This document shows positions 10,361 through 19,211 of a stretch of DNA of 64,000 nt, one piece after another. Under the pieces are notes generated by a model. That model did not search any database, was not told the DNA's origin, and saw only the letters and a program-made list of their open reading frames with translations. Position 1 is the first letter of the stretch, and the number at the start of each line of letters is the position of its first letter. Both the position numbers and the translations under genes were made by a program. Source of the stretch: Pseudomonadota bacterium (GTDB taxonomy: Bacteria; Pseudomonadota; Gammaproteobacteria; Steroidobacterales; Woeseiaceae); the NCBI GenBank assembly GCA_022563195.1, contig JADFNV010000008.1, positions 1 to 64,000 of the forward strand, read 5' to 3'.

Positions 10361-11224
10361 ATGGCAGACAAGAAATTCTCAGGCACGAGCACCTACGTTT
10401 CCACTGACGACCTGACACTCGCGGTCAATGCGGCCGTTACGCTACAGCGACCCATACTGATCAAGGGCGAACCTGGCACGGGAAAGACGCAACTGGCGAT
10501 CGAGGTTGCGAAGTCACTCGGCAAGCCATTGTACGAATGGCACATTAAATCGACGACCAAAGCGCAGCAGGGCTTGTACGAGTATGACGCCGTCGCGCGA
10601 CTTCGTGATTCTCAGTTGGGCGACGCGCGTGTGAATGACATTTCCAATTATATCGTGCCCGGCAATATCTGGGAGGCGTTCGACAGCGTTGAGCAACCCG
10701 TATTGCTGATCGACGAGATTGATAAGGCCGACATCGAATTTCCGAATGACTTGCTGCTGGAACTCGATCGGATGGAATTTTTCGTGTACGAAACGAAACA
10801 GCTGATCAAGGCAGTACATCGACCGATCATTATCATTACGAGCAATAACGAGAAAGAGTTGCCTGACGCATTCTTGCGGCGTTGCTTTTTCCATTACATC
10901 AAGTTCCCGGACAGGAACACGATGCAGAAAATCGTCGATGTGCATTTTCCCAAGCTGAAGAAAACATTGCTGGCCGAGGCGCTCAATGCGTTTTACAGAA
11001 TACGGGATGTGCCCGGATTGAGGAAAAAACCGTCAACGTCGGAATTGCTTGACTGGATCAAGTTGTTGCTGGCTGAGGACATTTCACCTGAATTTCTCAG
11101 GGCCGAAGCATCGCGCAAGGCGATTCCGCCTCTTTACGGTGCGCTCTTGAAAAATGAGCAGGATGTGCATTTGTTCGAACAACTGGTTTTTCTGGATCGG
11201 AGAAACAGTACGACGTCGAGCTGA
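10361..11224 (+). CDS. MoxR-type AAA+ ATPase
   Basis: An AAA+ ATPase of 287 residues from the ATG at 10361. A GTG at 10337 gives eight extra residues. Walker A GEPGTGKT is at residues 36-43, Walker B with VLLIDEIDKAD near 112, sensor I in IIITSNNEKELPDAFLRRC, and the C-terminal lid domain follows. MoxR proteins act with a von Willebrand A partner as chaperones that help assemble or activate other protein complexes. The next gene, six bases downstream, encodes exactly such a partner, so the two probably form one unit. The client is unknown, as no obvious target gene is adjacent. Confidence 0.9.
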   Translation: MADKKFSGTSTYVSTDDLTLAVNAAVTLQRPILIKGEPGTGKTQLAIEVAKSLGKPLYEWHIKSTTKAQQGLYEYDAVARLRDSQLGDARVNDISNYIVPGNIWEAFDSVEQPVLLIDEIDKADIEFPNDLLLELDRMEFFVYETKQLIKAVHRPIIIITSNNEKELPDAFLRRCFFHYIKFPDRNTMQKIVDVHFPKLKKTLLAEALNAFYRIRDVPGLRKKPSTSELLDWIKLLLAEDISPEFLRAEASRKAIPPLYGALLKNEQDVHLFEQLVFLDRRNSTTSS

Positions 11225-11230
11225 CTTATC

Positions 11231-12406
11231 ATGTTGATACCGTTTTTCTTTTTGCTTCGTGACGGCGGTATTAGAACGTCGATTACCGAGCTATTGATGT
11301 TGCTCGAGGCGATGAAGAGCGGGCTTGCAGAACAAAGTGTCGAAGATTTCTACTACCTGTCACGCGCCTGCCTCGTGAAGGATGAGGCGCACATCGATCG
11401 TTTCGACCGCATCTTTGCGGTGTATTTCAAAGGTGTGGAAGACTCGCTGGGCGACCTGATGCAGGATGTTCCTGAAGAATGGCTCAGGCTGCAGGCAGAG
11501 CTAATGCTCACAGAGGAGGAGCGCGCGCAGATTGAGGCTTTGGGCGGCTTCGAGGAGTTGATGAAAGCACTCCAGGCGCGCCTGGATGAGCAAGATGAAC
11601 GCCACGAGGGCGGTAGCCGATGGATTGGTACGGCCGGCACGTCGCCGTTTGGTGCATATGGCTACAATCCGGAGGGTGTGCGAATTGGCCAGCCGGGATC
11701 GCGTAATCGCCGTGCCGTCAAAGTCTGGGATCGTCGCGAATACCGCAATCTCGATGACTCGGTCGAACTCGGCACGCGCAATATCAAGGTCGCCTTGCGG
11801 CGGTTGCGCAGGTTTGCTCGCGAAGGTGCTGCCGACGAGCTTGATCTTGTCGATACGATAGACAAGACGGCGCGCAACGCCGGGTTCCTGGACATCCGCA
11901 TGGTCCCCGAGCGGCACAATGCCATCAAAGTACTGTTATTTTTGGATATTGGTGGCTCAATGGACGATCACGTGCGCGTCTGCGAGGAGCTCTTTTCTGC
12001 TGCGCGTAGTGAATTCAAACATCTTGAGTACTTCTATTTTCACAACTTCGTCTATGAAAGCGTATGGAAAGACAATCGACGCCGACATGCCGAACGTATA
12101 CCGACGCTTGATATTACTCACAGGTACGGTAGCGACTACAAACTGATATTTGTTGGCGACGCGACGATGAGTCCGTATGAGATCGTATACGCGGGTGGCA
12201 GCATCGAGCACTGGAACGAGGAGCCCGGCGCCGTTTGGATTAAGCGTTTGTTGAAAACCTATTCAAAGGCGATATGGCTTAATCCCGAACCCAGGCAGCG
12301 CTGGGATTACACGCCGTCGGTGAAAATCGCGCGTGACATCATGGGTCATCGAATGTATCCGTTGACGATCGCAGGCCTCGACGATGGCATCAAGGCTTTA
12401 CGCTAG
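11231..12406 (+). CDS. VWA domain protein, CoxE-like
   Basis: A 391-residue protein with a helical N-terminal half (residues 1-130) and a C-terminal von Willebrand A fold of the CoxE type. The metal-site motif reads LFLDIGGSMDDH near residue 238, so the usual DxSxS is DxGxS here. Later VWA elements include YFYFHNFVYESVW and LIFVGDATMSPYE. No signal peptide or membrane segment is seen, so it is probably cytoplasmic. It is encoded six bases after the MoxR ATPase and is likely its partner. A middle segment rich in Gly and Arg (residues 120-160) may be a flexible linker. Confidence 0.88.
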   Translation: MLIPFFFLLRDGGIRTSITELLMLLEAMKSGLAEQSVEDFYYLSRACLVKDEAHIDRFDRIFAVYFKGVEDSLGDLMQDVPEEWLRLQAELMLTEEERAQIEALGGFEELMKALQARLDEQDERHEGGSRWIGTAGTSPFGAYGYNPEGVRIGQPGSRNRRAVKVWDRREYRNLDDSVELGTRNIKVALRRLRRFAREGAADELDLVDTIDKTARNAGFLDIRMVPERHNAIKVLLFLDIGGSMDDHVRVCEELFSAARSEFKHLEYFYFHNFVYESVWKDNRRRHAERIPTLDITHRYGSDYKLIFVGDATMSPYEIVYAGGSIEHWNEEPGAVWIKRLLKTYSKAIWLNPEPRQRWDYTPSVKIARDIMGHRMYPLTIAGLDDGIKALR

Positions 12407-12440
12407 CGTGAAAGCCACAAGTGTTTGACCATACAAGCTG

Positions 12441-12977
12441 TTATTTGCCGGCACCGAGGTCTTTGAGATCCGCGAGTACTTGCGCCGAGTGCGTGGCGGG
12501 CTGCACTTTTTCATAATGTTTGGCGATCTTGCCCTCGGGATCGATCAAAAATGTCTGCCGTTTGGCAAATCTCATGCCCAGCCTTCTTGTTTTGACGCCG
12601 TATGCATCTGCTGCCTGGCCGTCAGTGTCGGCCAGCAATGGAAAGGGGAGGCTATGGTGTTCCGCAAATTTCTGATGTGACTCGACGTCATCAAAACTAA
12701 CGCCGAGAATCTGTGCATTGATCTTGTTGAACTCGAGAATGTTGTCGCGGAATTCGCAAGCTTCGGTGATGCAACCGGGCGTCTCATCCTTTGGGTAGAA
12801 ATACAACACAACCCATCTGTCGCGGTAGTCTTCAAGTGAATGTAGCTGACCGGTCTGATCGGGTAGTTCGAACTCCGGAGCGTCTTGTCCGATTACAATC
12901 GGCCCGGCAGCAAGAGCGAAAAGGCTGACAGCAAAGATCGAGAACATCAGAAAAATAGTCGATTTTCGTAGCATCAT
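12441..12977 (-). CDS. Exported Bcp/PrxQ-type peroxiredoxin
   Basis: A 178-residue thiol peroxidase that reduces hydroperoxides. The peroxidatic Cys lies in PKDETPGCITEACEFRD, with a second Cys five residues later as in E. coli Bcp. Unlike Bcp, the protein begins with a hydrophobic signal sequence (LRKSTIFLMFSIFAVSLFALAAG), suggesting a periplasmic or membrane-anchored location. The open frame extends to 13085, but the upstream residues have no family counterpart and the ATG at 12977 (or 12974) fits a signal peptide. It is convergent with the VWA gene (34 bp gap) and divergent from the patatin gene. Confidence 0.87.
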   Translation of the reverse strand: MMLRKSTIFLMFSIFAVSLFALAAGPIVIGQDAPEFELPDQTGQLHSLEDYRDRWVVLYFYPKDETPGCITEACEFRDNILEFNKINAQILGVSFDDVESHQKFAEHHSLPFPLLADTDGQAADAYGVKTRRLGMRFAKRQTFLIDPEGKIAKHYEKVQPATHSAQVLADLKDLGAGK

Positions 12978-13111
12978 TGGGCCATATCTGTTTTGAACGG
13001 TTGTATATCCGGACGGGATCAAGGCGCGCTGTGCAATGGCCGATACTATAATACGATTATGTTCGAAGCGGGCACTAATTCGCATTTGATCGCACTATGA
13101 GAAAGGCAGAG

Positions 13112-14317
13112 ATGCAAAGCAAAAAGACTGCGCTGGTCTTGCCCGGCGGCGGTGCGCGCGGCGCATTTCAGGTTGGCATTCTCAAGGCGCTGGCCGAGCT
13201 GCTGCCCAAAGGCTCTGCCATTCCATTTGCCGTAGTGAGCGGAACATCGGCAGGGGCAATCAATGCAATTGTCCTCGCGAACAAGGCGCGGCGCTTTAAA
13301 ATCGCAGTGGCCGAACTCGTGCGGGTTTGGGCTAACTTTCGGTGCCACCAGGTGTATCGTACTGACAACCTGACGATGTTGAAGAGCAGCCTGCACTGGA
13401 TGGGCGCAATCGTGTTTGGCGGGTTTCTCGTAGGAATGCCGAAGTCGCTGCTCGATAATGCGCCTTTGCGTGCATTGCTGAGCCGCAATGTTCGCTTCCC
13501 GCGGATACAGGACGGCATTGACGACGGTTTCCTCGAGGCTGTGACCATAACGGCGGCTGGTTATGCGTCGGCACGCTCGACGTCATTTTTCCAGGCAGCG
13601 GCAGGTCGACATGGCTGGTCTCGCACTCGTCGCGTCGGGGTGCGTGGCGATCTGAATCTGGATCATCTGATGGCGAGTATCGCAGTGCCCATGATATTTC
13701 CTCCAGTGCAGATCAATGGCGAGTATTTTGGTGATGGCGCTATGCGCCAGGCAACGCCACTCAGCCCGGCCATTCATCTCGGGGCGGACAGGATCCTCGT
13801 GCTTGGCATAAGAGACGAGACTGCCGACAAGGCTCCAACACTCGAGAATCCACAGGAAATTCCGAGCTTCGCGCAGATTGCCGGCTATATGCTCGATACC
13901 TTGTTCATGGACGGACTGTATACGGACCTCGAACGCATGACGCGCATCAACCAAATAATCGATTCGGTCGATACAGAGCATCGAAAAGGGTCACTGGTCC
14001 GCATGCGCGCGATTGATACAATGCTGATTGTCCCTAGCAAGGACTTGCGCGATATCGCTCACAAACATCGAAAACAACTGCCGTTCGCGATACGCGGTCT
14101 GTTGCGTGGCATTGGCGGTAACCGCGGAGGCGAGAGTCGATTACTGAGTTTCCTGTTGTTCGAACAGGCGTATACACGGGAGCTGATCCAACTTGGCTAC
14201 CACGATGCGATGAAGGTCAAGGATGAGCTGCTGGCTTTCGTAACGGGCGCCGATGTACCGCGCCTTTTCGCGCCTGACTGGATCCAGCGAGATTTAGGCC
14301 AGTTTCACGGCGAATAA
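13112..14317 (+). CDS. Patatin-like phospholipase family protein
   Basis: A patatin-fold serine lipase/acyl hydrolase of 401 residues from 13112. The oxyanion motif GGGARGAFQ is near residue 12 and the nucleophile motif GTSAG near 45. The Ser-Asp dyad Asp is in DGAMRQATPLSP. A hydrophobic stretch near residues 102-118 (HWMGAIVFGGFLVGMP) may associate with membrane. The ATG at 13112 has AAGG five bases upstream, while the ATG at 13097 has none, so the shorter start is preferred. Substrates of bacterial patatins are varied and not predictable here. It is convergent with mgtE. Confidence 0.87.
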   Translation: MQSKKTALVLPGGGARGAFQVGILKALAELLPKGSAIPFAVVSGTSAGAINAIVLANKARRFKIAVAELVRVWANFRCHQVYRTDNLTMLKSSLHWMGAIVFGGFLVGMPKSLLDNAPLRALLSRNVRFPRIQDGIDDGFLEAVTITAAGYASARSTSFFQAAAGRHGWSRTRRVGVRGDLNLDHLMASIAVPMIFPPVQINGEYFGDGAMRQATPLSPAIHLGADRILVLGIRDETADKAPTLENPQEIPSFAQIAGYMLDTLFMDGLYTDLERMTRINQIIDSVDTEHRKGSLVRMRAIDTMLIVPSKDLRDIAHKHRKQLPFAIRGLLRGIGGNRGGESRLLSFLLFEQAYTRELIQLGYHDAMKVKDELLAFVTGADVPRLFAPDWIQRDLGQFHGE

Positions 14318-14356
14318 GAACATTAGCAGGAGCGCCCCATGGGCTCTGGCCCGCTA

Positions 14357-15709
14357 CTACAGCAACAGGAAAGCCGCGCCGAGCCCGAGAAATGCCGCAT
14401 AACCAACAACGTCCGTCACGGTCGTTAGCACGACACCCCCGGCCAATGCCGGGTCGATTCGCAATCGACGCAAAGTCATCGGAATGATGAATCCTGCAAG
14501 CGGTGCAACGAACAGGCTAATAATCATCGCCGCCCCGATGACGCCGCCAATACGCCAGTTGCCGAACCAAAGGAATGTGAAAGTCGCGACAACAACGGAC
14601 CAGCCGAGTCCGTTGAGCAATCCTACGAGCAATTCCTTGCGCAATATTCGCTTTGCATTGGTGTGATCGATTTGCCCGAGGGCGAGTGCCCGCGTGATGA
14701 TAATCAACGACTGGCTGCCGGCGACTCCAGCCATGCTGGGTACAACCGGCATCAGCACGGCGAGCAAGACGAAGTTGGCGAGTGTCGTCTGAAAAATGTC
14801 GACAACGGCTGCCGCGAGAAATGCCGTGCACAGATTGACGCCGAGCCAGAGCGCGCGACGCTTTGCACTCTTCATGACGGGCGCGAACATGTCGTCTTCC
14901 TCGTCCAGGCCTGCGGCACTCATCAAAGAGTGCTCAGCATCATCGCGGATTACATCGACAACGTCGTCTACCGTAATGCGGCCAACCACCCGGAATGCTT
15001 CATCAACGACAGGAGCCGACAACAAGTCGCGGTTTTCGAATTCCCAGACGACATCGGCAGACGATGTATGTGCAGGAATGGGCATCACGTCGGTGGACAT
15101 GGCGCTCGAGACAAGAGTATCGGGATCGTTTGAAAGCAAACGCGACAAGTACAAGGAGCCGACGTGCTCGTTATTACGATTGACAACATAGATCGAGTCG
15201 GTGCCATCTGATATATCACCGCGGACGCGCAGGTAACGACAGACGACTTCGAGCGTGACATCCGGACGGACGGTCACGATGTCGACGTTCATCAGGCCGC
15301 CGGCGCTGTCCTCATCATAGGCGAGAACCTGCCGTAGCCGCTCCTCGTCTTGTTGGTCAAGTGATTGCAGTACCTGTTGGGTGACGGTTTCGGGCAAGTC
15401 GGCCAACAGGTCGGCGAGATCGTCAAGCTCCATGCCTTCAGTCGCGGCGATGAGTTCTTCGGTCTGCATGCCCTTGATCAGGCCATCACGAACCTCTTCG
15501 GCTACATCGACGAGGACATCGCCCTCATCATCGGAATCGACCATTTCCCAAAGAACCGCACGCTCGCGCAATGGCACGGATTCGAGCAGGCGAGCGATTT
15601 CGGCCGGGTGGAGGCTATGCAGCATCTGGCGTGCGGCGCGCAGACGGCCACTGTCGAGCTGCTCGCGCAACAGCTGCAGGCTGGCCTGAGTATGCTCTCT
15701 CGCTTCCAT
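14357..15709 (-). CDS. mgtE: Magnesium transporter MgtE
   Basis: A 450-residue Mg2+ channel. The order is an acidic, helical N domain (residues 1-130, with DLADLLADLPE), two CBS domains that sense Mg2+ (about 130-260), and a C-terminal membrane domain of five helices (about 285-450). The membrane domain includes LMPVVPSMAGVAGSQSL and GLNGLGWSVVVATF. The length is normal for the family. No M-box is visible upstream. Instead, the 36 bases before the start lead directly into the 33-bp inverted repeat at 15746-15828. It is transcribed in the same direction as rapZ but separated by that repeat. Confidence 0.95.
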   Translation of the reverse strand: MEAREHTQASLQLLREQLDSGRLRAARQMLHSLHPAEIARLLESVPLRERAVLWEMVDSDDEGDVLVDVAEEVRDGLIKGMQTEELIAATEGMELDDLADLLADLPETVTQQVLQSLDQQDEERLRQVLAYDEDSAGGLMNVDIVTVRPDVTLEVVCRYLRVRGDISDGTDSIYVVNRNNEHVGSLYLSRLLSNDPDTLVSSAMSTDVMPIPAHTSSADVVWEFENRDLLSAPVVDEAFRVVGRITVDDVVDVIRDDAEHSLMSAAGLDEEDDMFAPVMKSAKRRALWLGVNLCTAFLAAAVVDIFQTTLANFVLLAVLMPVVPSMAGVAGSQSLIIITRALALGQIDHTNAKRILRKELLVGLLNGLGWSVVVATFTFLWFGNWRIGGVIGAAMIISLFVAPLAGFIIPMTLRRLRIDPALAGGVVLTTVTDVVGYAAFLGLGAAFLLL

Positions 15710-15745
15710 GGATCCGCCCTTTTTGAGTAGGCGGAGTTTAACTTA

Positions 15746-15828
15746 ATTGGTATTTGGGGACAGTTTACTAATTAGCAGAATCCGTATACCAGACCCTGCT
15801 AATTAGTAAACTGTCCCCAAATACCAAT
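15746..15828. repeat. Perfect 33-bp inverted repeat (RAYT-associated palindrome type)
   Basis: Arms 15746-15778 and 15796-15828 are perfect inverted complements over 33 bp around a 17-base loop. The arms contain the sequence TTTGGGGACAGTTTAC. This kind of motif recurs next to REP-associated tyrosine transposase (RAYT) genes in many gammaproteobacteria (established knowledge, not checked here). No transposase is in the window. The last base of the right arm is the third base of the rapZ stop codon (15828-15830, minus strand), so the element is inserted exactly at the end of rapZ. It could also act as a strong hairpin at the 3' end of the rapZ transcript. Confidence 0.85.
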
Positions 15829-16715
15829 CAGGCGTTGATCGTGGAATCGCCGAGTTCGTTGTGGCGTGTCAGAACCGGGTCATGTTCCTTGCGCAGCGCC
15901 AGGGCGAGCTTATCGGTCATGTACACAGAGCGATGCTGGCCACCAGTGCAACCTATCGCAACAGTCAGATAGCTACGGTGCACTTCATCGTACTCAGGAA
16001 TCCAACGATTCAGGAAGGCGAGAATATCGTCATACATCGCGATGAAAGTCGGTTGCGCATCGAGAAAATCGGTCACTTCTTTGTCTTGGCCCGTGAGTCC
16101 TCGTAACTCGACAGTCCAGTACGGATTGGGTAAACATCGCAGATCAAAAACGAAGTCTGCGTCGGCCGGAATGCCGTTCTTGAAACCGAAGGACTCGACG
16201 AGAACCGAAAGCACATTTGCCTTGCGGCGATCCACTCGTTCGCGTATTGCGTCTGCAAGTTCGTAAACGCTGGTGCGCGACGTGTCGATGATCAGGTCGG
16301 CCGAATTAATGACTTCCGAGAGCATGGCTCGCTCGTTCGCGATTGCAGCACGCAGCGCAGTTCCGTGCTCGGCGAGTGGGTGCCGACGGCGCGATTCGCC
16401 GAATCGCTTCAGCAACACATCATCGTCAGCCTGGAGCACCAACAACTCTGTCTGAATGTCCTGCTTGCGAAGCTCTTCGATCAGCCTAGGCAGCGCCTCG
16501 AGGTCCTTGCGCCGGTTACGCGCATCGACGCCAACGGCGAGCATTTGCGTGGATTGATCATTGCCGGAGGTCACCTCCGCGACGACCGATTTCAATAGTG
16601 CGGCCGGCATGTTGTCAATACAGTAGTAGCCCAGGTCTTCGAGTACGTGAAGCGCAACTGTCTTGCCGGATCCGGACAGTCCGCTGACGATAATTAGGCG
16701 CATATCATCGGGCAT
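15828..16715 (-). CDS. rapZ: RNase adapter protein RapZ
   Basis: A 295-residue P-loop protein. In E. coli, RapZ guides RNase E to the GlmZ small RNA and so controls glucosamine-6-phosphate synthesis. The Walker A GLSGSGKT is near residue 12. The GYYCIDNMP segment, RRHPLAEHG, ADLIIDTS and the C-terminal CTGGQHRSVYM block are all present. A start five codons later (MRLIIVSG, 16703) is possible. It is the last gene of the rpoN-hpf-ptsN-rapZ series. Its stop codon touches the 33-bp inverted repeat. The link to envelope precursor supply fits the surrounding LPS genes. Confidence 0.96.
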   Translation of the reverse strand: MPDDMRLIIVSGLSGSGKTVALHVLEDLGYYCIDNMPAALLKSVVAEVTSGNDQSTQMLAVGVDARNRRKDLEALPRLIEELRKQDIQTELLVLQADDDVLLKRFGESRRRHPLAEHGTALRAAIANERAMLSEVINSADLIIDTSRTSVYELADAIRERVDRRKANVLSVLVESFGFKNGIPADADFVFDLRCLPNPYWTVELRGLTGQDKEVTDFLDAQPTFIAMYDDILAFLNRWIPEYDEVHRSYLTVAIGCTGGQHRSVYMTDKLALALRKEHDPVLTRHNELGDSTINA

Positions 16716-16745
16716 GAGTATTTCTCGTGCCGTTGGGATCCGTTG

Positions 16746-17240
16746 TCAGGACCCCTGAATTTCTTTTAAGTTGATTATGACGGTCGATACCGAGGCGTCA
16801 ATCAGGGAATCGTATAACTCGTTGCTGGAATTGGCTTCGCGCATTTTTTGACGCAGTTCAGAATCGCCGAGGAGATCCGCAATACTGCATATGTTGGCCT
16901 GGTGACTCTCATTCATCTCGGCTGGCACCATGAGCCCGAATACGATATCGACCGCTTCGTCATCGGGCGAATCAAAATCCACGGCGTCGCTGAGCTTGAT
17001 TAACGCTGCGACATTGGTGCGCAGGCCATCGACGCGGCAGTGTGGGAAAGCAACGCCTTGATTGAGGCTAGTGCAGCCGAGGCGTTCGCGCTCAATCAGG
17101 CCCTCAAAAACATCCTCACTGGAGACACCAGGGCTGGAGCGAACCAGCAGTTCGCTCATTATTTCGAGACAGTGTTTCTTGCTGCGAGCATGTGCGTTAC
17201 ACAACACACTGTCGGGCTTAATGATTTCTTCGAGCAACAT
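16746..17240 (-). CDS. ptsN: PTS IIA-like nitrogen regulatory protein PtsN
   Basis: A 164-residue EIIA-Ntr protein, the phosphate acceptor of the nitrogen phosphotransferase chain that regulates potassium and nitrogen physiology. The phosphorylated His is in VAFPHCRVDG near residue 67, and later EIIA features include IVFGLMVPAEMNESH and an HANICSIADLL-like helix. The gene sits 30 bp upstream of rapZ and follows hpf, the conserved order linked with rpoN. A 26-bp GC-rich hairpin lies between hpf and this gene. No HPr (ptsH/npr) gene follows within the window. Confidence 0.94.
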   Translation of the reverse strand: MLLEEIIKPDSVLCNAHARSKKHCLEIMSELLVRSSPGVSSEDVFEGLIERERLGCTSLNQGVAFPHCRVDGLRTNVAALIKLSDAVDFDSPDDEAVDIVFGLMVPAEMNESHQANICSIADLLGDSELRQKMREANSSNELYDSLIDASVSTVIINLKEIQGS

Positions 17241-17269
17241 TTGTTTTTGTTATTTAGTATGCCGGAACG

Positions 17270-17295
17270 CCCGTGCGGCCGCCCAGCCGCACGGG
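17270..17295 (-). terminator. GC-rich hairpin between hpf and ptsN
   Basis: A perfect 10-bp stem, 17270-17279 with 17286-17295, encloses a 6-base loop. It falls in the 67-bp gap after the hpf stop and before the ptsN start. On the minus strand it is followed by CGTTCC rather than a T run, so it is not a classical intrinsic terminator. It may partly attenuate transcription, protect the hpf mRNA 3' end, or set the hpf:ptsN ratio. Confidence 0.45.
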
Positions 17296-17307
17296 TCGAA
17301 TGCGAGG

Positions 17308-17628
17308 TTAGACGAATTTTCTCTTGCGAGATTCTCTTGCATGGTGATCGACCAGCTTTTCCTTGTGTTTTCTTACACGCCGATCGAGTTTGTCAACCAA
17401 GCCATCGATTGCTGCGTACATGTCTTCTTCGGTGGCGTCTGCGTAAATCGTACCACCATTTACGTTAATTGTGGCTTCGGCTTTATGCCGAAGTTTTTCA
17501 ACTGTGAGGATGAAGTTCATGTCTGATACCAGATCAAAATGTCGTTCGATCTTTTCGATCCTGGTTTCGACATAACCTCTGAGTGAATCGGTTACCTCTA
17601 AGTGATGGCCTGAAACGTTCAGCTGCAT
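17308..17628 (-). CDS. hpf: Ribosome hibernation promoting factor (short HPF/YfiA type)
   Basis: A 106-residue ribosome-binding protein that helps form inactive 100S ribosomes in stationary phase. It begins MQLNVSGHHLEVTDSLRGYV and contains KLRHKAEATINVNG and EEDMYAAIDGLVDKLDRRVRKHKEK, the HPF core. The basic C-terminus ends RESRKRKFV. The frame is open to 17721, but the ATG at 17628 has GGGAG nine bases upstream and matches homologues. It lies between rpoN and ptsN, the conserved location. Confidence 0.95.
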   Translation of the reverse strand: MQLNVSGHHLEVTDSLRGYVETRIEKIERHFDLVSDMNFILTVEKLRHKAEATINVNGGTIYADATEEDMYAAIDGLVDKLDRRVRKHKEKLVDHHARESRKRKFV

Positions 17629-17810
17629 AGTTATCTCCCATACATTAGTGTGTTGTATGGGCCCGGCCTTATCGCCCCCCAAAGATAACGGCCTGAGCTC
17701 ATGACGGGTTGACGAGTTCAAATTATCAGTGTTGCGCTCCTCTTTGGGTTGCGTTCGATGCTTATCTCAATTCTGGTATTTTCGTGCAAATTTTGCTTCC
17801 CTAGCCAAGC

Positions 17811-19202
17811 TCACGCGGGCCGTTTCCTGCGCTCGCTCGATGATTCAATATTCATTGACTCACGGTACTTCGCGACCGTTCGTCTCGCAACTGATATTCC
17901 CTGTTCCGCGAGCAGACTGGCAATTTTGCTATCACTTAATGGTTTGACCGGGTTCTCGTCACCCACCAGTTTGCGAATTTTCGCGCGGACCGACGTCGAT
18001 GACTGGTCTTCTCCGCCTACGGATGACAGGTGAGACGAGAAGAAGTACTTAAATTCGAAAATGCCTCGTGGCGTATGCATGTACTTATTGGTGGTCACAC
18101 GAGAAATCGTTGACTCGTGCATGCCAATTTCCTCGGCAATATCTCGCAGGACCATGGGTTTCATCGCCTCATCGCCTTGTTCGAGAAAATCTGTTTGGCG
18201 AAACACAATGCTGGTTGCGACCTTCATCAATGTTTCGTTGCGAATTTCCAGGCTGCGAATTAACCACCGCGCCTCTTGGAGTTGCGTACGCAACACGGCG
18301 TGATCGCCGCTACCACGCAGCAGGCGAGCATATTGCTGGTTGACAGACAAGCGTGGTATGCCCGTCTGGCTGATCTCAATCTGCCAGCGACCATCAACCT
18401 TGCGCACAAAAACATCGGGTATGACATATTGGGCGGCGGCCGGGCTAACGGCCAGACCTGGCTTCGGGTGGCAGCCCTTGACGAGGGCGAGCGCCTCATG
18501 CAGGTCTTCTTCGGATGCTCGCAAGCTACGACGCAACTCCCCGTAATCACGACTACCGACCAGGTCGAGATAACTTGCCGCCATGTCGATCGCAAGTTGT
18601 AGCCCCGGTGTCGCCGCGTCGAGTTGTTTGAGCTGCAAGATGATGCACTCTGAAATCGTACGAGCACTGACACCGACAGGATCCAGGCACTGAACTTTCG
18701 TCAGCGTTTCTTCAATTTCCTCGGCCGAGATCTCGGATTGCCTGTCCAGACTCTCAGCGATTTCATCGAGGTTCGCGCTGAGGTAACCGTCATCATTAAT
18801 TGAGTCAATAATCGCCTCACCGATGATGGTCTGCCGGGGCGTGAAGTCTTCCATCTCAAGCTGCCAGAGCAGGTGTTCGCGAAGAGTCTGTCCCGACTCG
18901 TCTGCGAATTCAGAGACGGGCCGGCCTTCACCGTTCCAGCCGCCATCCTGGATGCGCGATGAAGCGTTGATCTGCCAACTGTCTTCGGCCCGAATGGTTG
19001 CGATCTCGGCCGTGGTCTCGGCGCTCGTCTGCGGGACGTCAGGCAAGTCCTCCATTTCGAGCATGATGTTTTCTTCGAGGGCATCCTGAATCTGCGCGTT
19101 GAGATCCAGAATAGGCAGTTGCAAAAGCCGAATGGCTTGCTGCAGCTGCGGGGTCATCGTCAGCGTTTGTCCAAGTCTTAACTGCAGCGTTTGTTTCAAC
19201 AT
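17811..19202 (-). CDS. rpoN: RNA polymerase sigma-54 factor
   Basis: A 463-residue sigma-54 factor that directs RNA polymerase to -24/-12 promoters and needs enhancer-binding activators. Region I is Gln/Leu-rich (LKQTLQLRLGQTLTMTPQLQQ). An acidic region II covers about residues 50-110. The core-binding domain follows, with the HTH in VLRDIAEEIGMHESTISRV, and the RpoN box ARRTVAKYRE is at residues 439-448. Some sigma-54 factors are slightly longer (about 480), but all landmarks are intact. It starts nine bases after lptB ends, so it is probably co-transcribed with the LPS transport genes. Confidence 0.97.
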   Translation of the reverse strand: MLKQTLQLRLGQTLTMTPQLQQAIRLLQLPILDLNAQIQDALEENIMLEMEDLPDVPQTSAETTAEIATIRAEDSWQINASSRIQDGGWNGEGRPVSEFADESGQTLREHLLWQLEMEDFTPRQTIIGEAIIDSINDDGYLSANLDEIAESLDRQSEISAEEIEETLTKVQCLDPVGVSARTISECIILQLKQLDAATPGLQLAIDMAASYLDLVGSRDYGELRRSLRASEEDLHEALALVKGCHPKPGLAVSPAAAQYVIPDVFVRKVDGRWQIEISQTGIPRLSVNQQYARLLRGSGDHAVLRTQLQEARWLIRSLEIRNETLMKVATSIVFRQTDFLEQGDEAMKPMVLRDIAEEIGMHESTISRVTTNKYMHTPRGIFEFKYFFSSHLSSVGGEDQSSTSVRAKIRKLVGDENPVKPLSDSKIASLLAEQGISVARRTVAKYRESMNIESSSERRKRPA

Positions 19203-19211
19203 GGAATATTT

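Noticed and set aside
14318-14356. Small GC-rich hairpin between the patatin gene and mgtE
   Set aside because: The stem is short with a bulge and lacks a T run, so it is not distinguishable from chance.
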